Source: Lentzea aerocolonigenes (GTDB taxonomy: Bacteria > Actinomycetota > Actinomycetes > Mycobacteriales > Pseudonocardiaceae). From it: a stretch of 64,000 nucleotides of DNA. This document shows positions 33,302 through 41,504 of the stretch, piece by piece. Every line of letters starts with the position of its first letter. Position 1 is the stretch's first letter. The stretch covers positions 1 through 64,000 of the forward strand of contig NZ_BBOJ01000019.1 in NCBI RefSeq assembly GCF_000974445.1, read 5' to 3'. Made by a program: the position numbers and the translations under genes. Below the pieces are notes generated by a model, which was given only the letters and a program-made list of their open reading frames with translations, made no database searches and was not told where the DNA came from.

Positions 33302-34279
33302 ATGGCTACCCGAGCCAAAGCTCTGCGGCTTGTCGCAGTGCTCATCACGTGTGTTCTGACCGCGAGCTGCAGCCTGTTCGGAAGTTCGTCGAACACCAGC
33401 ACTGCCGACGTGGAGCGCAACACCCTGCGCATCGGCGTGCTGCCGGTCGTCGACGTCGCCCCGTTGCGCATCGCGCTGACCGACAAGCTGTTCGAGAAGG
33501 CCGGCTTGCAGGTCAACCTGGTCACTCAGCCCAGCGAGTCCGAGGCGATCAAGCAGCTGGACACCACGCTGGACATCACGTGGGCCACGCACGTCAGCCT
33601 CTTCCGCTCCGTCGCCGAGGGCACCGAGCTTCAGCTTCAGGGCGAGGCCTACCAGGCCGGCCCGAACTCGATGGCGCTGGTCACGGGCGCGACGTCGGAC
33701 TACGACGACCCCGGCAAGAAGCCCGCGCCGACCATCGCGGTCAACAGCGAGACCGACATCGGCGGACTGACCACGCGTGCCGTGCTGGACACCGCGGCGG
33801 TCGAGAAGCAGAAGATCAAGTTCCAGTCGATGCCGTACGGCGACATGGAGGCCGCGCTCAAGGCCGGCAAGGTCGACGCGGCGTTCATGATCGAGCCGTT
33901 CATCACGAAGGCGCAGCGCAACATCGGTGCGAGGATCCTCACCGACACCGCGCGCGGTCCGACACTGGACTTCCCGCTGTCCGGCTACGCGTCGTCGAAG
34001 AAGTTCGCCGAGCAGAACCCGAAGACGCTCAAGGTGTTCCGGGACGTGCTGCGCCAGGCGCAGCAGCGCGCGCAGGCCAACAAGCTCGCCGTGCAGGACT
34101 CGCTGACCAGCTACGCGGACGTCGACCAGCCCACCGCGGCGCTCGTGTCCGTGGGCACGTTCCCGCTGTCGCTGAACCCGATCCGGCTCCAGCGGGTCGC
34201 CGACATGATGGACACCGAGGACGTGCTGTCCGGTCGCCTCGACGTGCAGCAGCTGCTGCCGCCGGGAACGACGAGTTAG
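33302..34279 (+). CDS. Orphan ABC-type substrate-binding lipoprotein (NMT1/SsuA-like)
   Basis: Protein of 325 aa from ATG 33302: MATRAKALRLVAVLITCVLTASC, a lipoprotein signal with Cys23. The mature domain (TLRIGVLPVVDVAPLRIALTDKLFEKAGLQVNLV ... AIKQLDTTLDITWATHVSL) is the NMT1/SsuA type II periplasmic-binding fold used for nitrate, sulfonate, taurine or thiamine-precursor uptake. No permease or ATPase gene is adjacent, so it may serve a distant transporter or act as a sensor. It is divergent from cvnA, whose sensor domain is of the NIT type, which hints at a ligand-relay role (inference). A classical T-rich terminator follows. Confidence 0.83.
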   Translation: MATRAKALRLVAVLITCVLTASCSLFGSSSNTSTADVERNTLRIGVLPVVDVAPLRIALTDKLFEKAGLQVNLVTQPSESEAIKQLDTTLDITWATHVSLFRSVAEGTELQLQGEAYQAGPNSMALVTGATSDYDDPGKKPAPTIAVNSETDIGGLTTRAVLDTAAVEKQKIKFQSMPYGDMEAALKAGKVDAAFMIEPFITKAQRNIGARILTDTARGPTLDFPLSGYASSKKFAEQNPKTLKVFRDVLRQAQQRAQANKLAVQDSLTSYADVDQPTAALVSVGTFPLSLNPIRLQRVADMMDTEDVLSGRLDVQQLLPPGTTS

Positions 34280-34311
34280 TTGTCTTCGGACATCAGTTGC
34301 GTGCAGACATG

Positions 34312-34343
34312 AAAAAGGCGGGCCGGGTTTCCGGTCCGCCTTT
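34312..34343 (+). terminator. Intrinsic terminator with T-run
   Basis: AAAAGGCGGGCCGG pairs with CCGGTCCGCCTTTT (one G-T pair, 4-nt loop). The stem's A and T tracts make it usable in both directions; the convergent gene ends at 34354. Confidence 0.88.
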
Positions 34344-34353
34344 TCTCATTTGA

Positions 34354-35157
34354 TCACTTACCGGCCAGCGCGCTCACGCAGTAGGTGATTCCCGGCTGGG
34401 GCTCGGTGTACGAAATGGCCGTGGCTTCACCGCAGTCGGCGGTCGCGGCCTTGACCACCTTCTCGATCTTGACGACCTTCTGGACGGCGAACTCGTTGTT
34501 GCCCTTCGAGCAGTCGACGACCTTCATGCCCTCCATGTTGATCTTGACGAGCTCCTCCTCGTAGCACTTGCCCTCTTCGAGCTTCTCGACGAGACAGAGC
34601 TTCAGCGACGAGGAGCGCCGGCCGGACTCGGTGTACTCGGCGTAGTCGTCGCTCGGGCACGCCTCGGTGGTCGAGGTCATCGCCTTGGCGATGATGTAGT
34701 TCGCCTCGGGCGCACCGCAGTCGACCTTCTTGTACTTCGGGCTGATCGTCGTGCCCGTGACGCTCGCGCACTCACCGGCCTTGGCCGACGGACCGGTGAT
34801 GCTGCTCAGGCCACCGCCGATCAGGGACTTCACCAGGAAGAACGCGCCCGCCAGCACGATCACGCCGATGATCGAGCCGATGGCCTTGCCGGCGCCGCCC
34901 TTCTTCGGCGGCTGGGCGTACGGCATGGGCTGACCGGGCGGCACCTGACCGGGCGGCGGGCCGTACTGACCGGGCTGTCCCTGCGGCTGCGCGTACGGGT
35001 CCGCGGGGTAGCCGCCCTGCTGGGGCGGAGGCCCGTACTGGCCGGGCTGACCCGGCTGGGCGTACGGGTCGCCGGGCTGGCCGTAGGGCTGCTGGGGCTG
35101 CCCACCGGGAGGCGGGCCGTACGGCCCCGGCTGCTGGGGGTAATTGGGGGTAGTCAC
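34354..35157 (-). CDS. Membrane-anchored 8-Cys protein, paralog 1 (LppU-like, Pro/Gln-rich tail)
   Basis: Protein of 267 aa. Residues 1-~85 are a cytoplasmic Pro/Gln/Gly/Tyr-rich tail (repeats of GQYGPPP and DPYAQP), followed by a TM helix (~94-115, AIGSIIGVIVLAGAFFLVKSL). The extracellular domain of ~150 residues has eight Cys: GEC, VDC, EAC, KLC, GKC, VDC, ADC and YC. The same order of eight Cys occurs in the next three minus-strand genes, so the four are paralogs. It resembles LppU/septum-formation-like actinobacterial proteins; function unknown. It starts 252 bp from paralog 2. Confidence 0.78.
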   Translation of the reverse strand: MTTPNYPQQPGPYGPPPGGQPQQPYGQPGDPYAQPGQPGQYGPPPQQGGYPADPYAQPQGQPGQYGPPPGQVPPGQPMPYAQPPKKGGAGKAIGSIIGVIVLAGAFFLVKSLIGGGLSSITGPSAKAGECASVTGTTISPKYKKVDCGAPEANYIIAKAMTSTTEACPSDDYAEYTESGRRSSSLKLCLVEKLEEGKCYEEELVKINMEGMKVVDCSKGNNEFAVQKVVKIEKVVKAATADCGEATAISYTEPQPGITYCVSALAGK

Positions 35158-35195
35158 TTGATTCCTCTCCGATGGGTCACGCGAAAGACAGCGAA

Positions 35196-35221
35196 ACCGG
35201 AGCCGCGAGGACGGCTCCGGT
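35196..35221 (-). terminator. Hairpin between paralogs 1 and 2
   Basis: Perfect 10-bp stem ACCGGAGCCG / CGGCTCCGGT with a 6-nt loop, in the 252-bp gap downstream of paralog 2 and upstream of paralog 1. Probably a terminator. The rest of the gap shows nothing else I can support. Confidence 0.6.
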
Positions 35222-35409
35222 CTCGGAAAACTGGTGGGCCGGGCATCAGGGATCGCCTGGGCAGGTTCGTTCCGGCGAGACGATCACGCTGATCCCGCTT
35301 CCGCTTACGCCGAACGGCCCACGCCCCCCGACACGGCCGGAGGAGAGGTTGCCATGCGTTGGAGGAATCCGCCTGGGCTTTACGGAAACGTTACGGCCGC
35401 TTGGGTCGG

Positions 35410-35922
35410 CTAAGGGGTCGCGGTGCAGTAGGCCAGCCTCACCTCGGGATAGGTGAAGGCCTCCTCGCCCGCCGCGCACGACGGCGCGGGCACTTCCCTG
35501 CTGACCGCGGTGACCCTGAAGACGTCGTTCCCGGACGCGCAGTCCACGGCCTCGAGCTCCATGCGGGGCGACGTCGACGGGTAGCACTCGCCCTGCCCCC
35601 ACAGCGGCGCGAGGCAGATCCTGATCTCCGGACCTCGCCTGGTGATCATGTCCGCGTAGGCGTTCGCGCAGCTCGCGGACTTGGCGACCGTCCCGGTGAC
35701 CACGTAGTTCGCGCTCGACGAGAGGCAGCTGACGGCGTCGAAGTTCGGCTTGTTCGAGAACCCGGTGACATTCGCGCAGTCGCCCTGCTTCGGCTTCTGG
35801 ATCGGCGTCAGGAACTCGGACAGGCCGTAGATGGCGATGGCCGCGACGACCAGGGTGGCCGCGTAGGTCAGGATCCGCTTCCCCAGGCTCGTCCGCGGTG
35901 CGGGCGGCTCGTCGATCATCAC
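35410..35922 (-). CDS. Membrane-anchored 8-Cys protein, paralog 2
   Basis: Protein of 170 aa with a short N-terminal cytoplasmic stretch, one TM helix (~residues 16-38, ILTYAATLVVAAIAIYGL) and an extracellular domain carrying the shared eight-Cys series: GDC, VSC, ASC, RIC, GEC, VDC, PSC and YC. The two halves look alike: GDC...SC...C...CL and GEC...DC...C...YC. This suggests an ancient duplication and four disulfides. It lacks the Pro/Gln tail of paralog 1. Function unknown. Confidence 0.75.
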   Translation of the reverse strand: MMIDEPPAPRTSLGKRILTYAATLVVAAIAIYGLSEFLTPIQKPKQGDCANVTGFSNKPNFDAVSCLSSSANYVVTGTVAKSASCANAYADMITRRGPEIRICLAPLWGQGECYPSTSPRMELEAVDCASGNDVFRVTAVSREVPAPSCAAGEEAFTYPEVRLAYCTATP

Positions 35923-35973
35923 GCGCAGAGGGTGCCACGCGGACCCGTCGCCGCGGCGCGGTTCACCCGAAGA

Positions 35974-36456
35974 TCACTGGTGCTGGTCGCCGCGTTCGAG
36001 GCAGAAGGTGACGGCGGGTTCCGGGAAGACCGCCGCGCGCGAGTCTCCGCAGGCAGCGTGGTCGGTCTTGCCGGTGAGCACCTTGGCGACCTTCACCGAG
36101 TCCTTGGTGGTGCAGTCGACCTTGGCGATGCCGGTGTCGGAGTTCTGGCCGTAGCAGGCGCCCTCGACGAAGTTCGGCATCAGGCAGAGCGTGGAGTCGC
36201 CCGTGTACGTCGAGTAGTCCATGCCGCCGGACGGGCACTTGGTCTCGTTCCACGGCAGGACCTTGGCGATCTTGACGTTCGCCTTCTCCGAGGCGCAGTC
36301 GAGCGCGGTGTACTTCGGGTCGTCGAGCGCGCCGGAGATCTGCGCGCAGTCGCCGACCTGGGCGGTCTCCGCCACGCCGCCCAGCTGGTTCATCACGAAC
36401 CCGCCGAGCAGGACGAGCGCGAGGACAACGGCGATACCCAGGCCGACCTTCTTCAT
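35974..36456 (-). CDS. Membrane-anchored 8-Cys protein, paralog 3
   Basis: Protein of 160 aa. It begins MKKVGLGIAVVLALVLLGGFVM (TM or signal anchor, residues ~4-22) and then the eight-Cys domain: GDC, LDC, TKC, TLC, GAC, VDC, AAC and FC. KIAKVLPW and KVAKVLTG sit at equivalent places in the two half-repeats. It is the shortest of the four paralogs, almost purely anchor plus domain. The gap to paralog 2 is 51 bp, so a shared transcript is likely. Confidence 0.75.
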   Translation of the reverse strand: MKKVGLGIAVVLALVLLGGFVMNQLGGVAETAQVGDCAQISGALDDPKYTALDCASEKANVKIAKVLPWNETKCPSGGMDYSTYTGDSTLCLMPNFVEGACYGQNSDTGIAKVDCTTKDSVKVAKVLTGKTDHAACGDSRAAVFPEPAVTFCLERGDQHQ

Positions 36457-36506
36457 GGCCTGGGTATCGGCGTCAGAAGGGGCTCAACTCAACCGAGTTC
36501 ACCCGA

Positions 36507-37091
36507 TCAGGAGTCTCCGTGCACGCCCATGCAGTAGACCTCGGCAGGCTCGGTGAACCTCAGCTCGCTGGAGCCCTCGGGACACGCGGTGCCCTCCTGG
36601 GGCAGGCCGTTGACCTTCTTCACGATCTTCACCGGCGACTCGGTCGTGCACGCCTCCTTCTTGAAGGCGCCGTCGTCGCTGGACGTGTAGCAGTTGCCCT
36701 CGGCCAGGTTCGGCATGAGGCACATGAAGTCGCTGCCGGACTTCATCTGCTCGTAGATGCCCTCGTCCGGACACGGGTCCTCGGCGCTCTTGAGCACCTT
36801 GGCGACCTTGTGCGTGGCCGCCGCGTCGCCGCAGCTCTTCGACGAGATGTTCCACTCGCCGTCCGGCTTGTCCACGTCCTTCGGCGACGCGCTGACGCAG
36901 TCGCCGACCTTCGTGCTGTTGAGCGCCGTGAGCGCCCAGACGCCACCGCCGACCAGCACTACTGCCAGGACGCCGACGATGACGAACTTCAACCAGTTGT
37001 TGTTCTTGGGCGACTCGTCGGTCTCGGCGTCCTCAGGAGCCGGCGCCACCGTGGCCGGTGGCTCGACGGGATCAGTCGACTCGGTGCTCAT
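36507..37091 (-). CDS. Membrane-anchored 8-Cys protein, paralog 4
   Basis: Protein of 194 aa from ATG 37091; the frame runs upstream, but that part is antisense-like and would cross the XPB promoter. An acidic Pro/Glu N-terminal tail (~35 residues) is followed by a TM helix (~37-58, WLKFVIVGVLAVVLVGGGVWAL) and the eight-Cys domain: GDC, KSC, DPC, FMC, GNC, EAC, TAC and YC. Closest in feel to paralog 3 (CLMPN.xEGxCY shared). First gene of the four-gene run, divergent from XPB. Confidence 0.76.
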   Translation of the reverse strand: MSTESTDPVEPPATVAPAPEDAETDESPKNNNWLKFVIVGVLAVVLVGGGVWALTALNSTKVGDCVSASPKDVDKPDGEWNISSKSCGDAAATHKVAKVLKSAEDPCPDEGIYEQMKSGSDFMCLMPNLAEGNCYTSSDDGAFKKEACTTESPVKIVKKVNGLPQEGTACPEGSSELRFTEPAEVYCMGVHGDS

Positions 37092-37200
37092 GGGCGAGAA
37101 AGTACGACACGTCGTGTTGGCTGCGTGTGTCGCCTCACACATCTCGTCGCCAGTTGACGCAGGTCGAACACATTTGGCGTCGTCAGGGAGACTTGTGGGC

Positions 37201-38841
37201 GTGACCGATGGCCCCTTGATCGTCCAGTCGGACAAGACGCTGCTGCTCGAGGTCGACCACCCGCTGGCCGACGACGCGCGCACCTCGATCGCACCGTTCG
37301 CCGAGCTGGAACGTGCGCCGGAGCACGTGCACACGTACCGCGTCACGCCGTTGGCGCTGTGGAACGCCCGTGCGGCGGGCCACGACGCCGAGCAGGTGGT
37401 GGACGCGCTGGTGCGGTTCAGCCGCTACCCCGTGCCGCAGCCGCTGCTGGTGGACGTGGTCGACACGATGAGCCGGTTCGGGCGGCTGGTGCTGACCAAC
37501 AACCCGGCGCACGGCCTGGTGCTGCACTCCAACGACCGCGCGGTCCTCGAAGAGGTCCTGCGCAACAAGAAGATCGCGCCGATGTTCGGTGCGCGGATCG
37601 ACGACGACACGGTCGTCGTGCACCCGAGCGAGCGCGGACGGCTCAAGCAGCTGCTGCTCAAGGTCGGCTGGCCGGCCGAGGACCACGCCGGGTACGTCGA
37701 CGGCGAGGCGCACCCGATCGAGCTCGACGAGAACGGCTGGAAGCTGCGCGACTACCAGCGACTGGCCGCCCAGGCGTTCTGGGCCGGTGGCTCCGGGGTG
37801 GTCGTGCTGCCCTGTGGCGCGGGCAAGACGCTGGTCGGCGCGGCGGCGATGGCCGAGGCGCAGGCGACCACGTTGATCCTGGTCACGAACACCGTGGCGG
37901 GCCGGCAGTGGAAGCGGGAGCTGATCGCGCGGACGTCTCTGACCGAGGACGAGATCGGCGAGTACTCGGGCGAGCGCAAGGAGATCCGCCCGGTCACCAT
38001 CGCGACCTACCAGGTGATCACCCGCAAGTCGAAGGGCGAGTACAAGCACCTGGAGCTGTTCGACTCGCGCGACTGGGGCCTGATCGTCTACGACGAGGTC
38101 CACCTGCTGCCCGCGCCGGTCTTCCGGATGACCGCTGACCTGCAGTCTCGTCGTCGTCTGGGGCTGACCGCGACCCTGGTGCGCGAGGACGGCCAGGAGG
38201 GCGACGTCTTCTCGTTGATCGGGCCGAAGCGCTACGACGTGCCGTGGCGCGACATCGAGGCGCAGGGCTGGATCGCTCCCGCCGAGTGCACCGAGGTCCG
38301 CGTGACGCTGACGGACAACGAGCGGCTGCAGTACGCGACCGCGGAGCCCGAGGAGCGCTACAAGCTCTGCTCGACCGCCAGGACGAAGATCCCCGTCGTT
38401 CGGCGGGTGCTCGACCAGCATCCCGACGAGCCGGCTCTGGTGATCGGTGCTTACCTGGAACAGCTCGACGAGCTGGGCGAGGAGCTGGGGGCGCCGGTGA
38501 TCAAGGGATCGACGAAGAACAAGGAGCGCGAGGAGCTGTTCGACCAGTTCCGTCGCGGTGAGCTGCGCACGCTCGTCGTGTCGAAGGTGGCGAACTTCTC
38601 CATCGACCTGCCGGAGGCGTCCGTCGCCATCCAGGTGTCCGGCACGTTCGGGTCGCGCCAGGAGGAGGCGCAGCGGCTCGGCCGGATCCTGCGCCCCAAG
38701 GGTGACGGGCGGCAGGCGCACTTCTACTCGGTCGTCGCGCGCGACACGCTCGACACCGACTACGCCGCGCACCGCCAGCGGTTCCTGGCGGAGCAGGGCT
38801 ACGCGTACAAGATCGTCGACGCGGACGACCTGGTCGGATGA
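37201..38841 (+). CDS. XPB-type DNA repair helicase
   Basis: Protein of 546 aa from GTG 37201, the usual length for bacterial XPB (mycobacterial Ercc3 ~542). Walker A is PCGAGKT with Lys209, motif II is D298-E-V-H, motif III is LGLTATLVREDG, and motif VI is QEEAQRLGRILRPK. The N-terminal ~180 residues are the XPB damage-recognition-like domain. It is a 3'-5' SF2 helicase linked to nucleotide-excision repair. In mycobacteria it directly follows the Rv0862c-type gene; here the two are separated by the conservon block. The start of the next ORF overlaps its stop (ATGA). Confidence 0.93.
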   Translation: MTDGPLIVQSDKTLLLEVDHPLADDARTSIAPFAELERAPEHVHTYRVTPLALWNARAAGHDAEQVVDALVRFSRYPVPQPLLVDVVDTMSRFGRLVLTNNPAHGLVLHSNDRAVLEEVLRNKKIAPMFGARIDDDTVVVHPSERGRLKQLLLKVGWPAEDHAGYVDGEAHPIELDENGWKLRDYQRLAAQAFWAGGSGVVVLPCGAGKTLVGAAAMAEAQATTLILVTNTVAGRQWKRELIARTSLTEDEIGEYSGERKEIRPVTIATYQVITRKSKGEYKHLELFDSRDWGLIVYDEVHLLPAPVFRMTADLQSRRRLGLTATLVREDGQEGDVFSLIGPKRYDVPWRDIEAQGWIAPAECTEVRVTLTDNERLQYATAEPEERYKLCSTARTKIPVVRRVLDQHPDEPALVIGAYLEQLDELGEELGAPVIKGSTKNKEREELFDQFRRGELRTLVVSKVANFSIDLPEASVAIQVSGTFGSRQEEAQRLGRILRPKGDGRQAHFYSVVARDTLDTDYAAHRQRFLAEQGYAYKIVDADDLVG

Positions 38842-39266
38842 CCACCTGGTGGATGTGGAACCCGGCCGGAACTGCGCCCCGCAGCAGGTTCCGGTCGGAG
38901 GAGTCGCTCGCCAGGTCGGCGCCGGACACGCAGGTCGTCCGGTCGGCCGACTTCACGTGCCCGGCGCAACGCCGCCGCGCCACCGCCGTGCGAGCGGACT
39001 TCCTGCGCGTCACCGGTGACCCGGTGCAGGTGGCGCTGGTCGAGCAGAGACTGTGGACGTTGCTCGTGGCGTTGCGCCGGTCCCAGCCCCTGCGGGACGC
39101 GCTGGCCACCGCCGTGCCCAGGGCGGGACGGGCGGCGCTGGTCGCGGAGCCGTCGCGCGAACTGGCCGAGTTCGACCGGCGCTTCGACCAGTTCGCGGCC
39201 GCGTTGCAGGTGCTCGTGGCCGACCCGACTCCGGAGCAGCTACGCCACACCGCCGCCCTGGACTAG
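38838..39266 (+). CDS. Hypothetical protein coupled to XPB
   Basis: Protein of 142 aa starting at ATG 38838, whose ATGA overlaps the XPB stop. It begins TTWWMWNPAGTAPRSRFRSEESLARS, and later AFDRRFDQFAAALQVLVADPTPEQL gives helical segments; no signal peptide. No family recognised. The tight coupling favours a real gene working with XPB. The last 27 bp overlap the convergent protease gene. Confidence 0.6.
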   Translation: MTTWWMWNPAGTAPRSRFRSEESLARSAPDTQVVRSADFTCPAQRRRATAVRADFLRVTGDPVQVALVEQRLWTLLVALRRSQPLRDALATAVPRAGRAALVAEPSRELAEFDRRFDQFAAALQVLVADPTPEQLRHTAALD

Positions 39267-40694
39267 CTGCTCGACCTGCTGGCCGTAGCGGGCACCCTGG
39301 CGCACTGTCACCGTGCCGTCCGCCGCGACCTCGCACGGGTTGTTGGCCGTGCACTGCTCGCCGCTGTCGTTGCCCGTGCTGTGGACACCGACGACCGTGA
39401 CGCCGTCCTTGAGCACGATCGGTGAGCCCGAACCGCCGTGCGACGGCGTGCACTCGGGGCTGTACCGATAGGCGCTGTCCTGCGTGTAGCCCTCTTCGCG
39501 CAGATGCGGGACCACGGCGTCGATGGTGCAGCTGAAGCGCTTGCCGTTGCCCGCCGAGATGATCTCGACCTGCTGACCGGGCTCCGCTGACCTGTCGGAG
39601 AGCTTGAAGATCTTCACGCGCTTGGCCTGGAGCTGCGCGTACGTCTGGTCCAGCCGGAACAGCGCGGTGTCGGTGCCGGTCATGGTCGCGTGGACGAGAC
39701 GGGTCGTCCTGGCCTTGGCCTGGAGGTAGCCCTGGCGGTCGCCGATGGTCACCGGGAGGTCCATCGCGACGTCGGACAGGGTGTGGCCGGGCGCGGGGCG
39801 TTCCGGGACGCAGTGGCCGTTGGTGAGCAGAAGGGCCTGGTCGTGGGGCTTGCTGTGGTCGGTCCTGACCACGGACGCGGAACAGACGCCGGCGATCACG
39901 GCGGCACCTTCGAGGTTCGGGACCGGGGTGTCCGGCGGGTTCAGCTTCCCGGTGACGACGTCGTCGATCCAGCCCTTGAAGTGGGTGATGTCGGTGTACA
40001 TGACCGGCCGGTCATCGCCGCCGGAGCCGCTCACGACACCCGCGATCACCCAGCGGTCGCCTACGCGGACGAGTCCGGGGCCGCCGGAGTCCATGTTCGT
40101 CGCGGCCACGCTGCCGTCGAGCGCCCCGATACAGAGCTCGCGATCCGCCGCGATGCCGTCGCAGGCCTGCACCGGCTGGACCACGGTGTCGGCCTCGCGC
40201 AGCTTCTTCGGGTAGCACTCGGGCGCGCGGCGGTCGCACGTCATGCCCCAGCCGAGGATCCGCGTGGTCGTGCCTTCGGCGGGCCGGGCCGCCGGCAGCG
40301 CGATGGGCTTGGTCCTCGCCGGTTTCTTCAGCTTCAGCAGCCCGATGTCGCCTTCGTGGACGGGATACGGCGAGTAGGTGATGAACCGCTCGACCGCGAT
40401 CACCTCACCGCCACTGCCCGCGTCCGTGGTGCCGAGCCGGACCGTCCAGTCCTTCGGGCGGCCGACCTGGGCACCGCTCGGGTTGTTCTTGGTGCAGTGG
40501 CCCGCGGTCACGGCCCACGTCGGGGCGACCAGCGTGACGCCGCAGGTGTGGCCGTCCTCGCGCGGTGAGTCCGGCCGTTGCAGGGAGCCGGAGAACGGGT
40601 AAGGCGCCGGGGCCTCGACGCCGCCGCGCACAGCCGCCGCGGGGGTGGCGGTGACGAGCATCGCGAAGCTCGTCACCAGGAGCACTTTTCGCAT
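39240..40694 (-). CDS. Secreted protease with two trypsin-like domains
   Basis: Protein of 484 aa from ATG 40694, with signal MRKVLLVTSFAMLVTATPAAA. Domain 1 (residues ~23-250) has the S1 triad: H66 (VTAGHC), D116 (EGDIGLL) and S203 (DSGGPG), with paired Cys. Domain 2 (~258-484) has a second set in order: H294 (LTNGHC), D342 (TGTDTALF) and S422 (HGGSGSP). It resembles the S1/V8-type fold found in secreted actinobacterial peptidases. Both triads look intact, so two active sites in one chain are likely. It stands alone, convergent with the XPB partner gene. Confidence 0.87.
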   Translation of the reverse strand: MRKVLLVTSFAMLVTATPAAAVRGGVEAPAPYPFSGSLQRPDSPREDGHTCGVTLVAPTWAVTAGHCTKNNPSGAQVGRPKDWTVRLGTTDAGSGGEVIAVERFITYSPYPVHEGDIGLLKLKKPARTKPIALPAARPAEGTTTRILGWGMTCDRRAPECYPKKLREADTVVQPVQACDGIAADRELCIGALDGSVAATNMDSGGPGLVRVGDRWVIAGVVSGSGGDDRPVMYTDITHFKGWIDDVVTGKLNPPDTPVPNLEGAAVIAGVCSASVVRTDHSKPHDQALLLTNGHCVPERPAPGHTLSDVAMDLPVTIGDRQGYLQAKARTTRLVHATMTGTDTALFRLDQTYAQLQAKRVKIFKLSDRSAEPGQQVEIISAGNGKRFSCTIDAVVPHLREEGYTQDSAYRYSPECTPSHGGSGSPIVLKDGVTVVGVHSTGNDSGEQCTANNPCEVAADGTVTVRQGARYGQQVEQLVQGGGVA

Positions 40695-40823
40695 GCCGCA
40701 GAGGTTTTCGGACCCGTGTGCGCGCGGAGTGATGGCCGCGCAACAACTGCGCACGGACGGTCGTTACGCAACCATGACGTGGCAAGAACGTCCTCATGAG
40801 ACCTGTCCGGAAGGCTGGAGGTC

Positions 40824-41504
40824 ATGCCGCGCGTACTGCTGATCGAGGACGACGAGGCGGTCCGCGAGGGACTGTCGCTCGCCCTGACCTACCAGGGACA
40901 CACCGTGGACGCGGTGCGCACGGGCGAGGAAGGTCTTGAGCTGCTCGGCCGCTCCACACCCGACGTGGTGGTGCTGGACCTGATGCTGCCGGGCGTGGAC
41001 GGGTTCGAGGTGTGCCGCCGCATCCGCGCGTCCCGCGACCTGCCGATCATCATGCTGACGGCGCGCAACGACGACATCGACGTGGTCGCGGGGCTGGAGG
41101 CCGGTGCCGACGACTACGTGGCCAAACCCGCCCAGGCCCGCGTGCTGGAGGCCCGCATCCGCGCGGTGCTGCGACGGTCGTCCGCGCCCGTGGTCGAGGT
41201 CGTGGCCGAACGCCACGGCGACCTCACGATCGACCGCGACGGCCTCGTGGTGACCCGGCTCGGGCGGCCGGTGTCGTTGGCCCCCACCGAACTGCGGTTG
41301 CTGCTGGAGCTCTCGTCGTCGCCGGGCCGGGTGATGTCGCGGCAGCAGCTGCTGGAGTCGGTGTGGGACCAGGGCTACCTCGGCGACTCGCGGCTGGTCG
41401 ACGCCTGCGTGCAGCGGCTGCGCTCCAAGATCGAGGACGACCCGGCGGCGCCGTCCTACGTGCAGACTGTGCGCGGCTTCGGCTACCGGTTCGGCCCGCT
41501 GTGA
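40824..41504 (+). CDS. OmpR-family response regulator
   Basis: Protein of 226 aa. The receiver domain has the acidic pair D9-D10, phospho-acceptor D52 (VVLDLMLPG) and the conserved Lys in YVAKPAQ (~101; AKP). The C-terminal winged helix is of the OmpR type (SLAPTELRLLLELSSSPGRVMSRQQLLESVW ... VDACVQRLRSKIE). ATG start. Its stop overlaps the kinase gene's GTG by GTGA, making a coupled two-component pair. Confidence 0.94.
   Translation: MPRVLLIEDDEAVREGLSLALTYQGHTVDAVRTGEEGLELLGRSTPDVVVLDLMLPGVDGFEVCRRIRASRDLPIIMLTARNDDIDVVAGLEAGADDYVAKPAQARVLEARIRAVLRRSSAPVVEVVAERHGDLTIDRDGLVVTRLGRPVSLAPTELRLLLELSSSPGRVMSRQQLLESVWDQGYLGDSRLVDACVQRLRSKIEDDPAAPSYVQTVRGFGYRFGPL

Noticed and set aside
37125..37140. 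CRP-like site GTGTG-N6-CACAC upstream of XPB
   Set aside because: The spacing between TGTG and CACA is two bases shorter than in the CRP consensus, so it is probably chance symmetry.
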